DNA from: Haliclona indistincta
Taxonomy: Eukaryota; Porifera; Demospongiae; Haplosclerida; Chalinidae
Length of the DNA stretch: 64,000 bases
Assembly (NCBI GenBank): GCA_964017065.1
Contig: OZ024785.1
Location: 2,313,142-2,377,141, forward strand
Reading direction: 5' to 3'
How positions within the stretch are numbered: position 1 is the first letter of the stretch; each line of letters starts with the position of its first letter. The translations under genes and the position numbers were made by a program. This document shows, one piece after another, positions 21,001-30,992 of the stretch. The notes under the pieces are model-generated. The model had not been told where the DNA came from. It saw only the letters and a program-made list of their open reading frames with translations, and searched no databases.

Positions 21001-22368
21001 TTCAGGACTGGTTTTCTTGTCAGGAATGTGACAAGTAACCCTTTCCTGGATCCATTTCAATACAACAGCAGAGTCATCACAGCCAATAACAGGTGCATCT
21101 TTTATCCACAACAGGACGTGGTAATGAGGTGCACCTCTGGCTTGATACTCCTTCTTCCAGTAGAAGTGCTCTACTTCACCCAATATCTGACCTTTACAAA
21201 CGACAATGCGGAAGAAGGCATGAAATTTCTCAGAAAATTTTCGAGAAACCGATATAGGATCTTCTGTGCAAAGTCTTCCCATATCATAACTTGGAGAGAC
21301 ATTGTTTACCTTCCTGAGGTAACGAGCCATGTCACTCCACTCATATTCAGCACAACTGAATGTGAGAAACAATGTTGGTGATCCCCAGTTACGCACCATG
21401 CACTTGAGATCACTTTTACGCTGCCACCAATACTGTTTGCTACCGCGTACTGACTGAAGCATTGTGAAGAGGCTTGCTTCTAACCGTTCATCAGAGGCTT
21501 CAACCTTAGCTAGTAGCTGCTTAACAGACATAGCAACTCCTCGTGAGGAATGAAGGACATTGTAGACGCCGTTACCTACTTCACGTAGGGTTTTTTGATT
21601 CAGCAGATAAAATACATATGAGGCATCTTTGCGAAATCGCGAGTCTTTGTTATGCAAACGTTGTTTGACAAACTCGCTAAAGCTCAAAGTGATTTCTTTG
21701 TTGCGAGGATGATTCTCACCAAATCTCCCGTTTGGGTAGAGTACAGGAAAGCACATAACATCCAAGTCTTTCAATCTACTGTGAATAGGTGTTTCTGTAA
21801 CATTAACCAACTTGTATTGATCTATGTCAGAAACAGTTGGAATCTGATTATCTAAATACCTAATAGTATAGGACTGATAAGCAGCTATATCGTCAGCAGT
21901 AGCCTTATCTAGCATCTTAGTGGTTGCATTGTTAGCCACTTCGATTACTTTCTGTGTAGTTTCATCGAGGCTGTCTGCTTCTACTGACTTATAAAGTTTG
22001 TGAATCTCTTTCAGCTTTCTTATAGCTGCTTTCACACGTTCTATATTGACCAGTGAACGCCAGACAACATTAGCTTTTGTGGGTTTACCATTCACTAGTA
22101 TGTACAATTCTGGTGATGCAACACCAGACTTTGCCGATCCTTTAACATTGGACAGCGTTTCACATGTTTTATTGAATGGTAAAGGCAGAAAAAACACACT
22201 ACCCTTGCAGGCTTTCAATGAGTTGTACACAGGCACTTTGCAGGTGTACGTGCCTAGTCTAACTACTGTCTGAAAGCATTTAGCAAGCTGAATGAACTGT
22301 TTGCTAAGGGCATCGAGTTTATCAAGCTCAGATGGAATGGGTACAGTTTCCAAACCATTTAAACACAT
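18025..22368 (-). CDS. Helitron Rep-helicase
   Basis: 1447 aa. Residues 1-45 resemble the NGLE..PIP..L region common in Helitron proteins (DUF6570-like). Around 204-420 is the Helitron_like_N region (FPVLYPNGRFG, a GS..YWWQR stretch). The HUH nuclease motif HYH is at about 415-417 and the two-tyrosine motif HYVSGYVTK at about 555-563. A PIF1-type helicase follows: Walker A GVAGTGKS (872-879), Walker B VDEIS (958-962), GDLLQLEPV, a late TIHKSQG motif and VALSRVR. All catalytic motifs are present. It drives rolling-circle transposition. It sits inside an intron of receptor gene C in the opposite direction. It overlaps the upstream ORF by 10 bp in another frame, which looks like a one-base loss in a T run (about 22363). 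Confidence 0.9.
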   Translation of the reverse strand: MCLNGLETVPIPSELDKLDALSKQFIQLAKCFQTVVRLGTYTCKVPVYNSLKACKGSVFFLPLPFNKTCETLSNVKGSAKSGVASPELYILVNGKPTKANVVWRSLVNIERVKAAIRKLKEIHKLYKSVEADSLDETTQKVIEVANNATTKMLDKATADDIAAYQSYTIRYLDNQIPTVSDIDQYKLVNVTETPIHSRLKDLDVMCFPVLYPNGRFGENHPRNKEITLSFSEFVKQRLHNKDSRFRKDASYVFYLLNQKTLREVGNGVYNVLHSSRGVAMSVKQLLAKVEASDERLEASLFTMLQSVRGSKQYWWQRKSDLKCMVRNWGSPTLFLTFSCAEYEWSDMARYLRKVNNVSPSYDMGRLCTEDPISVSRKFSEKFHAFFRIVVCKGQILGEVEHFYWKKEYQARGAPHYHVLLWIKDAPVIGCDDSAVVLKWIQERVTCHIPDKKTSPELHELVTRYQMHKCSAYCKRRRKVGSTFITYCKFGFPRPACETGIVHSVEDSLKTRKKIYELPRTESEVRVNDYNPLILLLRKANIDIQFVSESSLALAHYVSGYVTKAERSNMQDIWREIQDSKSIYSKLYKFGMKALSSRECGLYEAADLLLGDHLTEKSEAIQFVNVSMPHKRNRRLKSHAALTELSKSDPDSEDLFESNLVDTYYPDRPDKLEDVCLYDIVANYSWYHTIVKGVKQTEFKRRGKPVLPNHKLYDLINETQKEDYYYSLIMLFVPFRNESELLLEDETAEEAFNRHFPDTGENRCLTHHTRLQQMLECNRSVKLINEARQSDCPEQKVDSEPQLICEAVAAMQDAVSMVTKCEDTLSLSDRTNMLNADQRRIFDKVKEHMIHMQQHETNDCSCDLPPLCMFVTGVAGTGKSFLIETIKAFVAQLWPSTDCSCAITAPTGLAAFNVGGMTIHRLFQLPVQHGGRSAVHWSLPKAAHKVMKTALRNVKLFIVDEISMVSSLNLAYIHLRLNELYGGVDYFGARNMIVFGDLLQLEPVGGQPVFSPVPDTVVKYRIGCATSPNIWEETVVYDELTINERQKGDKDYATLLNGIRIGEVTSSTISTLQSRVFTCSLTEKIAELQEQGIMVVTFFPTRKQCDELNNKMLKSLPGKSFELECTDDVDETVSKLKWTKTADKQLHRLNHDCNMTGGLQSILVLAIGARVMLRRNIDTKKGLVNGSLGTVTAITKQFVTVQFDHLTNPYQVERVKSRFVVMKNYYVRREQFPLILAYAVTIHKSQGLSLDHAIIDLSDKVFCAAMAYVALSRVRSLTGLHLLSFDPKSIIVSNRSLEEYNRLRRMYRPDLPLYTIPVQQASKRKLVGKPDTDQVDTVVVPSKKIKCSQTTTKQQTIPVSTLGIPRKRTSTAPVQTAKPAKRACNSSAPNKQLHTTASTQNDDCLITGSFDPAHTQRWPYYYYPVDLEWQQKRLRYSWSRTPSSTTQT

Positions 22369-22934
22369 CGTGGTGGCAATACATCGGTTTTGATTTTGGG
22401 TTTACAGTAGCTACACATATAGAGTGTTTCATCCTCGCCTGGAGGAGTGTGCTTCAGTATATAGTCTACTAGCTCTGACCCAATGTCCGAGTCAAAATGT
22501 TTTGAGAAGTTGGCTTTTGTGACAGATTTTCTCTGAAACAAACATTGACAGCTACAACACACGTTTTCAGCATCGTCATTCCACTCTTTCTCAAGTTGGG
22601 ATATGACTAGAGCATGCTGTAACTGCAAGGTGGTTTCTAAGTTGAGCACTCTATAAAATGAGTTGTTTATTGAGGAGCCTTCCTCACCAACAAAATTATT
22701 AGTTGTTAACAACTCGTCAAAGCTCTTCCCAGTTGCAGAAAGTAAATGCTTGAAATTACCTTCGCCAAGGGCACGATCAATGCCAACAAGGGATTCGTGA
22801 CTTGCCTTTGCATGATATACTCGACGCATAAATGTTCTCAGTACTTTATGATGTGCTGAAGCTGCTCGTAAAATACGAAGCTCACTATTACACATACTAC
22901 CAGTTTGATGACATGCCAAAGAATGACCCATCAT
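22359..22934 (-). CDS. Helitron middle segment, CxxC-containing
   Basis: 191 aa with CCSCQCLF and, near the end, MCSYCKPK, a pattern often found just before the Helitron N-terminal region. It has no start of its own that is convincing: it follows the preceding ORF after an apparent one-base shift at an A run (about 22931-22935) and continues into the Rep-helicase after another. I read it as the middle part of one long Helitron protein split by two frameshifts, real decay or sequence error. Confidence 0.7.
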   Translation of the reverse strand: MMGHSLACHQTGSMCNSELRILRAASAHHKVLRTFMRRVYHAKASHESLVGIDRALGEGNFKHLLSATGKSFDELLTTNNFVGEEGSSINNSFYRVLNLETTLQLQHALVISQLEKEWNDDAENVCCSCQCLFQRKSVTKANFSKHFDSDIGSELVDYILKHTPPGEDETLYMCSYCKPKIKTDVLPPRCV

Positions 22935-24202
22935 TTGGCGTTCATTTGGGCAGTCATCAGCATTGGAAGAGTAAAGGCATTCTTTAGTCTAACAATTGCA
23001 TTGACTTCATCATCAGTGATTGGCTTACAATCACTGGTACACGGCATTTCATCACGAGGCTGGCTGGAAGGATCAATACGATCAGGCACATCTGAATCAT
23101 CATCATCCTTTACATACGATGCTTCATAGAAGTATGGATCACATGATCTTTTGCGATGAATGCCTTCACCAAAGTCATCTCTGCTTTTGATACTCTTTGC
23201 ATTGATACTTTTAGCAGATTTAATCAATTCAGAAGCATACTCCTTACGCTTCTTTAAGGCCTCATGAACCAGCCTACGAGCTGCTATTCTACATGCAACC
23301 CGATAAGAGATTTTAGTAGCCAATCGCTTTGCTATAGGCTGCTCTTTAAAAGCTTTCAAAACCTCGTTTCTTGCTTTACGATTTGCTAGCAATTCTCTCA
23401 TTACTTCATTGATGTACATTTCCTTTACACTAGATTTTGGAGGAGACAAATAGTATTTGTTTCTCCTAGTGTGGGAAATGATTCCTTTGTGTTTAGCATA
23501 GTACGCCATACAAGCTTGTGTCTTAACCTTCGTGTTCTTGAGATACCAAACACGTGATGACACTTTCTTCTGATGCGAACTATTTCGGTACTTTGCCCTA
23601 CGTTGTGCTTTGATTTTATCTGATTTACTATGGTACCTGGACAAAGCAGCAACCTTCCTGGCAGTCAAGTGTTTTGCATATGCAATTTTTGACTTTACTT
23701 TTATTGCCGCAGGGTTCTTGTCATAAGCCTGCTTTGAAGCCAACTTTTTAGCCGCAGGGTTCTTGTCATAAGCCTGTTTTGCAGCAACCCTTGACGTCAT
23801 CTTTTTACGCTCAGGGTTTTTGTCATACGCCTGCTTTGCAGCAACCCTTGACGTAATCTTTTTACACTCAGGGTTCTTGTCATACGCCTGCTTTGCAGCA
23901 ACCCTTGACGTCATCTTTTTACGCTCAGGGTTCTTGTCATACGCCTGCTTTGCAGCAACCCTTGACGTCATCTTTTTACGCTCAGGGTTCTTGTCATACA
24001 CCTGCTTTGCAGCAACCCTTGACGTCATCTTTTTACGTTCAGGGTTCTTGTCATATCCCTGCTTCGAAGCAATCTTAGAAGCCATTTTCTTAGACTCAGA
24101 ATTGACACCATATGCTTCCTTTCTATCAGCCAGTATTTTATCTCTATTCTCTCCATATTGTTGCTTGTTGTGTGTGCGCTTTGTACGTGCTCTACTAGGC
24201 AT
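22931..24202 (-). CDS. Helitron N-terminal segment with 19-aa basic repeats
   Basis: Starting at the Met of MPSRARTKRTH (24202), about 424 aa. Residues after about 40 hold roughly six tandem 19-residue units of the form YDKNPERKKMTSRVAAKQ, later decaying into shorter YDKNPAAKK and similar units. The units are 57 nt long in the DNA (about 23700-24080) and nearly identical, pointing to recent expansion. The domain is very basic and may bind nucleic acid. Further on, ARK/RR-rich stretches and an acidic linker lead to the CxxC segment. An upstream Met at 24448 is in frame, but the extra sequence looks non-coding. Confidence 0.65.
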   Translation of the reverse strand: MPSRARTKRTHNKQQYGENRDKILADRKEAYGVNSESKKMASKIASKQGYDKNPERKKMTSRVAAKQVYDKNPERKKMTSRVAAKQAYDKNPERKKMTSRVAAKQAYDKNPECKKITSRVAAKQAYDKNPERKKMTSRVAAKQAYDKNPAAKKLASKQAYDKNPAAIKVKSKIAYAKHLTARKVAALSRYHSKSDKIKAQRRAKYRNSSHQKKVSSRVWYLKNTKVKTQACMAYYAKHKGIISHTRRNKYYLSPPKSSVKEMYINEVMRELLANRKARNEVLKAFKEQPIAKRLATKISYRVACRIAARRLVHEALKKRKEYASELIKSAKSINAKSIKSRDDFGEGIHRKRSCDPYFYEASYVKDDDDSDVPDRIDPSSQPRDEMPCTSDCKPITDDEVNAIVRLKNAFTLPMLMTAQMNAK

Positions 24203-24639
24203 GATTACAAAAATATATATATATACTAACCTTTTTTTATTGAACTTACAAATACTCTTCAGTGACTGTGAGACGGGAGACGATCGATGAACACAAATGA
24301 GACTTCGATGAGGCCAAAGAAAAGTAGAATCGACTGCTGTAGTCTTCGTAAGGCGGATGAAATGGATGAATTCTCTCGGACAAAATGGAAAAGAGCAGCA
24401 ATATTTCGAAAAACGGAAGCCACTCAACGACACCATGTGCGCGCTCACGTTACATCACGTGCGTATTTTAAATGGCGTCATATTCATTGCTGGCTACAGC
24501 TCGTGTTCGTGAAATCAGCAGAAATATTATTATTACTTCGCTAAAAACTAAGTTCAAAAGGCACATGCCAGAAGAATTTCATGACTATTCGTGGGTGTTT
24601 GGTGCAGCACATAACTTGCGTTAGGACGCTAGGCACGCT

Positions 24640-25116
<477 letters not shown>

Positions 25117-25379
25117 AGAAGAAAACGAAGATGACGAAACTCGATTTTCACCGTTTCCAGGTTCGTCACTTTAGTGACCATTTCGAGCAATCTCCTTGCT
25201 GTTATTAGATGGGGCAACGCCAGAAAGCAGATCTAAGTGTCTTTGGACGTATAAAATTCATCACCAGGCGAAACATCAGCGTTTGAACGCTAATACAGTA
25301 TGTAGCCGCCATTTTGTTTTCTTGGCCATCCCTACATAGGGACGCACTACCGTGCGTCCCTAATAATCTCACCTTCTTA

Positions 25380-25908
25380 TTAACCCTCGGCGCATATGCG
25401 CGAGGGTTACGGTACTTAGTTTGTCGTTCATTCTGTCCATCGAGCTGCAGAGACCATCGCTCACTTCTGAAACTCGGTCAAGGTATGAACAGGCTTAGCA
25501 TGACAATGGCTTGCAATGTGACTCGTGGATTTTGCTAAAGTGCTTTCGTTCTCGAGTTATAGCTGGCTCACCTTGACGGCCGTCTTTGACCTCTCTGACG
25601 ACAAAAGCGCCCATAGTTGATTACCTAGGTACTTATAGATTCCATCTAAACTGCAGGAGAGCTCTGGGGGTGCGTAGACATCTCAAGAAAAAGCCAAGAG
25701 CAATGGCTAGTCAGTGTTCACGGTCACGCCCATTTGACACACCTCAGTTGTCATTATGGTCAACACTTTTCTGTCTTCTGTTTAGCAGTGCAGTTTCAAT
25801 AGCAAACAGGTTGGCTTTAGCTGCAAAGCTCCTTCTGCAAACTATAACTAAGGAGCTAACTCTACAATGTGCAACACGCCGAGGGTTTTGTGAAGTCTGT
25901 TCATTTAA
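25380..25908 (+). mobile_element. MITE copy 2, TTAA-flanked
   Basis: Same family and orientation as 16024-16576, beginning TTAA-CCCTCGGCG and ending ..GTCTGTTCAT-TTAA (25905-25908). It is the last element of the nest: gene C intron sequence (CAATCATTCCTTCACAG) resumes immediately after. Confidence 0.65.
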
Positions 25909-25925
25909 CAATCATTCCTTCACAG

Positions 25926-26535
25926 AGGTTTGTGCTACTGTATTACAAACTCTTGCAATCAATAGTAAGATGATGCATTTTAGTTCAGTTTGATTCAATC
26001 CATGCACAGATACATCAGTGAATAGTATCTCCCCATCTCTCACACCATCACCTCCAATAATTGGCATTTTGAGTGAGTTGCATTACACTACTGAGTATTG
26101 AATTGTCACTATGACTCACACAGATCATCAACTCTTATGGCTGATATTGGTAGTACCAGTAATAGTAGTACTAGTATTATCATTAGTAGCACATGTAATC
26201 ATTGCTTGTTTATGCTGGAAAAAGTGCAGTGCCCGTAAAGTGAGTGCTGTATAATCAGGTCATATAATTTATATTATTTTATCATTTGTAGCATAAGAGA
26301 AATCTTGATCCAGACATGAAAATGGATCTCAATGATGCTTATGGTATAGCGAAAATCTACCAGGTGAGCTGCAGTTATTAAAAAACAATAATATTGTTAT
26401 TGAACAACACTTTCAATACAGAGTAGATCGCTTGATGGTGGGCAGCAATCAGATGAAGTGCAATATGATGTGATAGATCCTAATACAACAGGATTCATTA
26501 CCTCTACTAACATTGCTTACTCTATGCGCCCGTAA
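25926..26535 (+). pseudogene. Receptor gene C, 3' part (stalk, TM, ITIM tail)
   Basis: Exons 25926-25964, 26010-26072, 26124-26239, 26292-26363 and 26422-26535 continue the phases of the 5' part exactly: stalk, membrane segment (LLWLILVVPVIVVLVLSLVA), CLCWKKC and a tail with NDAYGIA, VQYDVI (ITIM) and IAYSMRP. All frames are open. It is separated from exon 4 by an 11.7-kb intron filled with transposons, and that intron has lost its GT donor. Eight residues present in gene B (SVFL region) are partly missing here. Confidence 0.8.
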
Positions 26536-26654
26536 TTCACGGAAATTTAATCAGTGTAGTTACTACACGTCTCTGAAACAAGACAATAATTAATCTGATC
26601 AGATGCTGTTTGAAATTTTATAACAGGAATATAGAGCATAGAGTATGTAGATAC

Positions 26655-27048
26655 TACATTAGCTCAAGCCGGTTGCCTGTCTGACTATTATAGGTAGGTC
26701 AGGTGTAGTTGACTTGTTCACAGTGAAGTCATGCAATAACTGGGCAGTAAAATCGAGCTAGGTCAGTGCTTGTGTGCTGTTACGTTGATGTTAATGATCA
26801 TGTACTGACATTCACTAGCTGGGAGGTAGAGTATCTGTAGAGTACAGCACACAACGAGTATGAACTGTACATGTACATGCCACATCTCCATGTGGTTGAT
26901 GTTTATTCCATTTTCTTGTTGATCTATGGTCATATGGGAATTAAATGTATACATAATTATATAGAATATCGCATACTGAAGTCGAGGGTACATAAACGAA
27001 GATCTGATGTTCTACCGTCTTTATGGGTCTAATGTATCTTTTCAAGAA
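26655..27048 (+). promoter_or_regulatory. Conserved upstream block of gene D
   Basis: GGTTGCCTGTCTGAC..GGTAGGTCAGG inverted repeat, then GAGTACAGCACACAACGAGTA, a CATGGGAATT box and GAAGTCGAGGGTACATAAA. TACATAAA at 26989-26996 lies about 53 bp before the start codon and is the likely TATA element. Confidence 0.55.
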
Positions 27049-29299
27049 ATGGAGATCTTGTCAAGAAGCTGTGCATTGATTCTTGTCTTCATTTTGATGC
27101 GACAATGTACAGCAGCTAGTCTAGTCCAAGGTCCTAAACCAGTGAGTGTCCTTGCACCGGTTGGAAGCTTTGTGGAGTTCACCTGCACAATAAATCCATC
27201 TGAATTGCCACCAAACACCTTCTTCGATCCTATTCGATGGAGGATAAACAATGTTACATTGACCAAGATGAACCAAGCAGTGACAGGCAATACGGTTACT
27301 CTCGAAGTAGCAATGAGCTACATCTCAGCAGCTGCTTCAGTTCAGTGTAGCACAATATTGAATGAAAATATTCCAGTCAATAGTGACACAACTGCTACTC
27401 TAACAGCATATGGTATAGCAAATAATTATTCATTTTACTTAACCATCGCCATTCTCTACAGGTCCACCTGAGACACCATCAAACCTCACATCAACACAGT
27501 CCAGTGATAATGCTCTAATATTGTCATGGAGTGCTCCATCCTCTCCAGTACAGCTACACTACACTGTCACAGTGTGGACCAACACCAGTACCATCACAAT
27601 GTTCAATACCTCCTTCACCACCATCACTATCAGTAGAGACAACATCACTGGAAACACAACAGATTGTGATATTTACACATTCAGTGTCACTGCTATCAAT
27701 CCTGCTGGTAGTAGTGTACCAGCCAACCATACCTCACCACTTACAGCTCAGTCAGGTTAGTGCATGTCAATGTGAATCAGTACATGCATGATATTCATAC
27801 TCATTTGCAGTACCTACCAATGTTCAATCTGATATCTGCATATCAAATCAGAGCAACTGTGCTACTGTCACTTACACAGTTAGTCTGTAGTTAGTTTATT
27901 TTGTCTGTAATGTATTATACAACTGCATGCAGGCATTCAGTTGTACCAGTATCAACTACAGACTTGTTCTAAAAGATACTTGCAACGGTTCAGCTGATTT
28001 CACAGTTATTGATGATAATGGCGGTAGGATAAATATACCATACACTATGAACTGTACCAATATCACTATCATTGCTGAGAACGAACTAGGAGTTTCAACT
28101 AACCATTCAGTCAATACAACTAGTCCTGGTGAGTCAGTTTCAGATCTTTACAACATTAAAAAACATTTTGTTTTTCAGATTACTGTAGCAGCCCAGTACA
28201 GATGTGCTCCTTGCGGAGTAAGTAGTGCATGTACATGTTGTGAGTATTTTCTCATGAATTACAGGCACATCATCTCCAAGTCGGCCAACTATCTCTAGTG
28301 TATCACCATCATCATCAGGTAGCCTAGAACTAACACTAATGATTCTATTGGAGATGTGTTTCTTTGTATAGTGACAATCATAATCATTGCTAGTAGCCTA
28401 ACAGCTTGTCTGATAGTGATCTTGTCAATAATACTGATCGGAGCACTCATACACTGTAAACTGAAACAAACTGATTCTATAAATATTACTAGCAAAGGTG
28501 TGATGATGAGACCTCGTGCAAACATTTTTATCCTCTGTATTATTATTCTTTATTTTGTAGAGGCACCATCAGCAGTGTAAGAAATCATAATTGTCAATAA
28601 TATTGATTGATTTTTGTGATTAGAGAAAGCACTACTCCTCCATCAACTGAGGAAGAGGTTCAGATAGACGTAAGTGATGTTTTTTCCAGGTAATTTTGTG
28701 ATTATGGTGTTTTTAGTTGACAGAATATGCTGACCCTATTGATACTAAACGTGACATGGAGAGATTCAAGGTACATATCATATTGAAACATGATCAATTA
28801 CTGATGTTTGCGTGTGTTACTTGTACATTTCCGTAGTTGTCAAAAAATGGTGCCTACTCTTGTAAACAGGAACCACCATTCGAACAACAGGATCAACAAA
28901 TGGTAAGCAAGCTCTTAATATACTGTTACTCTTTTAAAATAGTCAACTATACCACAAGCGTGTATCATAGACACATGTAACTACAGTACACTGTTATAGC
29001 TGAAATACGTCATCCGGTATAGATGTAATACACATGTTTACCTATTAAGGGACTTCATGCAGAGTGCAAAGCCCAACTAGCTATTAAGCACCAATAGCAA
29101 TTCATGATCTTATGCAACACTATTGCACTGTATTCTTCTGTAGCCAACATATGCTGCTATTGGACCGGCTAGTACCAACATGAATATTGAGCTGTACAGT
29201 GACCCTTGGGTAAGCAATATGCATCAACAAATCACTCACTCTATGCTCCCACAATATCAACTTCTGAGCAATAATATACTATCCTATAATTTACCATAA
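27049..29299 (+). CDS. Receptor gene D: Ig-FN3-FN3-TM, YxxP tail, last exon lost
   Basis: Exons 27049-27412, 27462-27755, 27811-27878, 27933-28128, 28179-28217, 28265-28318, 28372-28497, 28561-28576, 28624-28669, 28717-28770, 28837-28902 and 29144-29209 are in frame (463 aa). Signal peptide, Ig-like domain (FTC, IRWRI, VQC), first FN3, second FN3-like, short stalk, membrane segment (VTIIIIASSLTACLIVILSIILIGALI), then a tail with EYADP and LYSDP (YxxP) and TYAAI. The proline-rich exon present in A and E is missing; an inverted-repeat element begins about 260 bp on. Reading through the last donor adds 29 residues including YQLL and a stop at 29297-29299, used here as a provisional end. Splicing into the gene E tail exons (33324 on, same phase) is another possibility. 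Confidence 0.75.
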
Positions 29300-29469
29300 G
29301 ATTTTAAATGCTAGTAAAAATAATGACAATCATGATGTAGTCTAGGCCCTGACTAAGATTTGTATGCATTTAATTTAGGAGAGGATAACTCAACTGTTTT
29401 AGGGTAATTTTTTCCCCAAGGAATAAGATGTGATATGTGCCAAATCGTCTATCCGCTGCGAAATACCCG

Positions 29470-30930
29470 AAAATGACCACGCATTTTTATTCGGCAGTGT
29501 CACTAACAATAATTGCTCCATCTTCTTAACCATTTTAGTAACCTACTTTCTAGCAACTGTTCTAAGGTAATATGACCCTAAGGAATGTGTATTGGGATGT
29601 GTGCCAAAACCAATATTCACTGCAAAAGAAATGGCTACAGCTTTTCAGAAATGCATTAACATCTCTATTTCAAAGAGTTTAATATTGTAAGATTCTGATG
29701 GTGAAAACAGTACAAGTGCAGGGTATTACCAACAAAAAGACACAATTGATTAACTTTAAATGATGTTCACAAAAATTAAGTTATTCAGTGATAGGGTTTT
29801 TTGCAGGATACACCTCCTGCAGTATTTGCAACACTTGATTCCAGCTACCCTGCAGCGATATATCCATTCTTGTGGGCACGTACATTTACCACATGTACAA
29901 AGATCAGGAAGGTCTTCAGGCTTGGAGGTAACAATACCAGGAACTATTAAATTTTCTTTGTGAAACTATGCGACTCAGCGTTCATTTCTAAACCATGTTT
30001 AAGTGGGGCTTGTATCCATAGCTGTTGTTGATAATATGCCCTTTGAATATGCTTTCTTGCATTGGCTGACGTGCAGAGAATTTTCTCAAACCCCATTTTG
30101 AGGGAATTGCTATTAAATGCAGCAAGACGCAAGTCATCAAATGTTTCCAAGTCTTTTGTTGGCTTGAGACACCATACTACAGCACTGCATGGGGACAAGC
30201 TTAGAAGGTGTCTCCCTGCACTTCATGCTCTGACTAGATGTGATACAACTAGCAAGATTTCTACGTAGCATGTAGCAATGAAAGCTATCCACAACAATTT
30301 AACTATAAGTCTTTAGCAACTCAGAGTTGACAGAGAGCATGATACAGAGAGCAGAAAATTATATAGTTAGGTGTCTCAAGCCAATAAAAGACTTGGAAAC
30401 ATTTGATGACTTGCTTCTTGCTGCTTTTAATAGCAATTCCCTCGAATTGGACTTTGAGAAAATTCCCTGCACGTCAGCCAATGCAAGAAAGCATATTCAA
30501 AGGGCATGTTATCAACAACAGCTATGGATACGCAAGCCCCACTTAAAGATGGTTTAGAAATGAACGCTGTGTCGTATGGTTTCAAAAAGAAAATTTAATT
30601 GTTCCAGGTATTGTTCCCTCCAAGCCTGAAGAACGTCCTGATCCTTGTGCATGTGGTAAATGTGCCCACAAGAATGGATATATCGCTGCAGGGTAGCTGG
30701 AATCAAGTGTTGCAAATACTGCAAGTGTGAAGGAGGTGAATCCTGCAAAACAGTATCACTGAATAACTTAATTTTTGTGAACATCGTTTTTAAATACTGC
30801 CTAAGTTTATATTCAAGTTAATAAATTGTGTCTTTTTGTTGGTAATACCCTGTACTTATACTAAAATGGCTAAGAAGATAGAGCAATATTATTGTTAGTG
30901 ACACTGTCAATAAAAGGGCATGGTCATGTT
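29470..30930. mobile_element. Inverted-repeat element carrying transposon-type coding fragments
   Basis: About 29470-30240 and 30325-30930 are inverted copies with moderate divergence. The outer landmark is GTGTCACTAACAATAATTGCTCC on the left and its complement near 30895. Each arm encodes, on opposite strands, the same peptide: KPxKDLETFDDLxLAAFNSN, then CTSANARKHIQRAYYQQQLW and a Cys-rich end (CACGKCAHK, KCCKYCK). The centre carries ALHALTRCDTTSK, a motif typical of a large family of transposon-associated proteins in invertebrates. Both arms have stops and shifts. It fills the space where the proline-rich exon of gene D would be. Confidence 0.65.
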
Positions 30931-30992
30931 GACTGGATGACCGATAAAGTTTACTGTCTTCGCTGCAGTATTCCCGACGCCGCGGCACTGCC

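Noticed and set aside
18818..21381. Plus-strand frames inside the Helitron
   Set aside because: Antisense shadows of the Rep-helicase ORF.
23700..24080. CRISPR-like array (regular 57-nt direct repeats)
   Set aside because: Repeats have no unique spacers, are in frame and encode 19-aa units of the Helitron protein in a eukaryotic setting.
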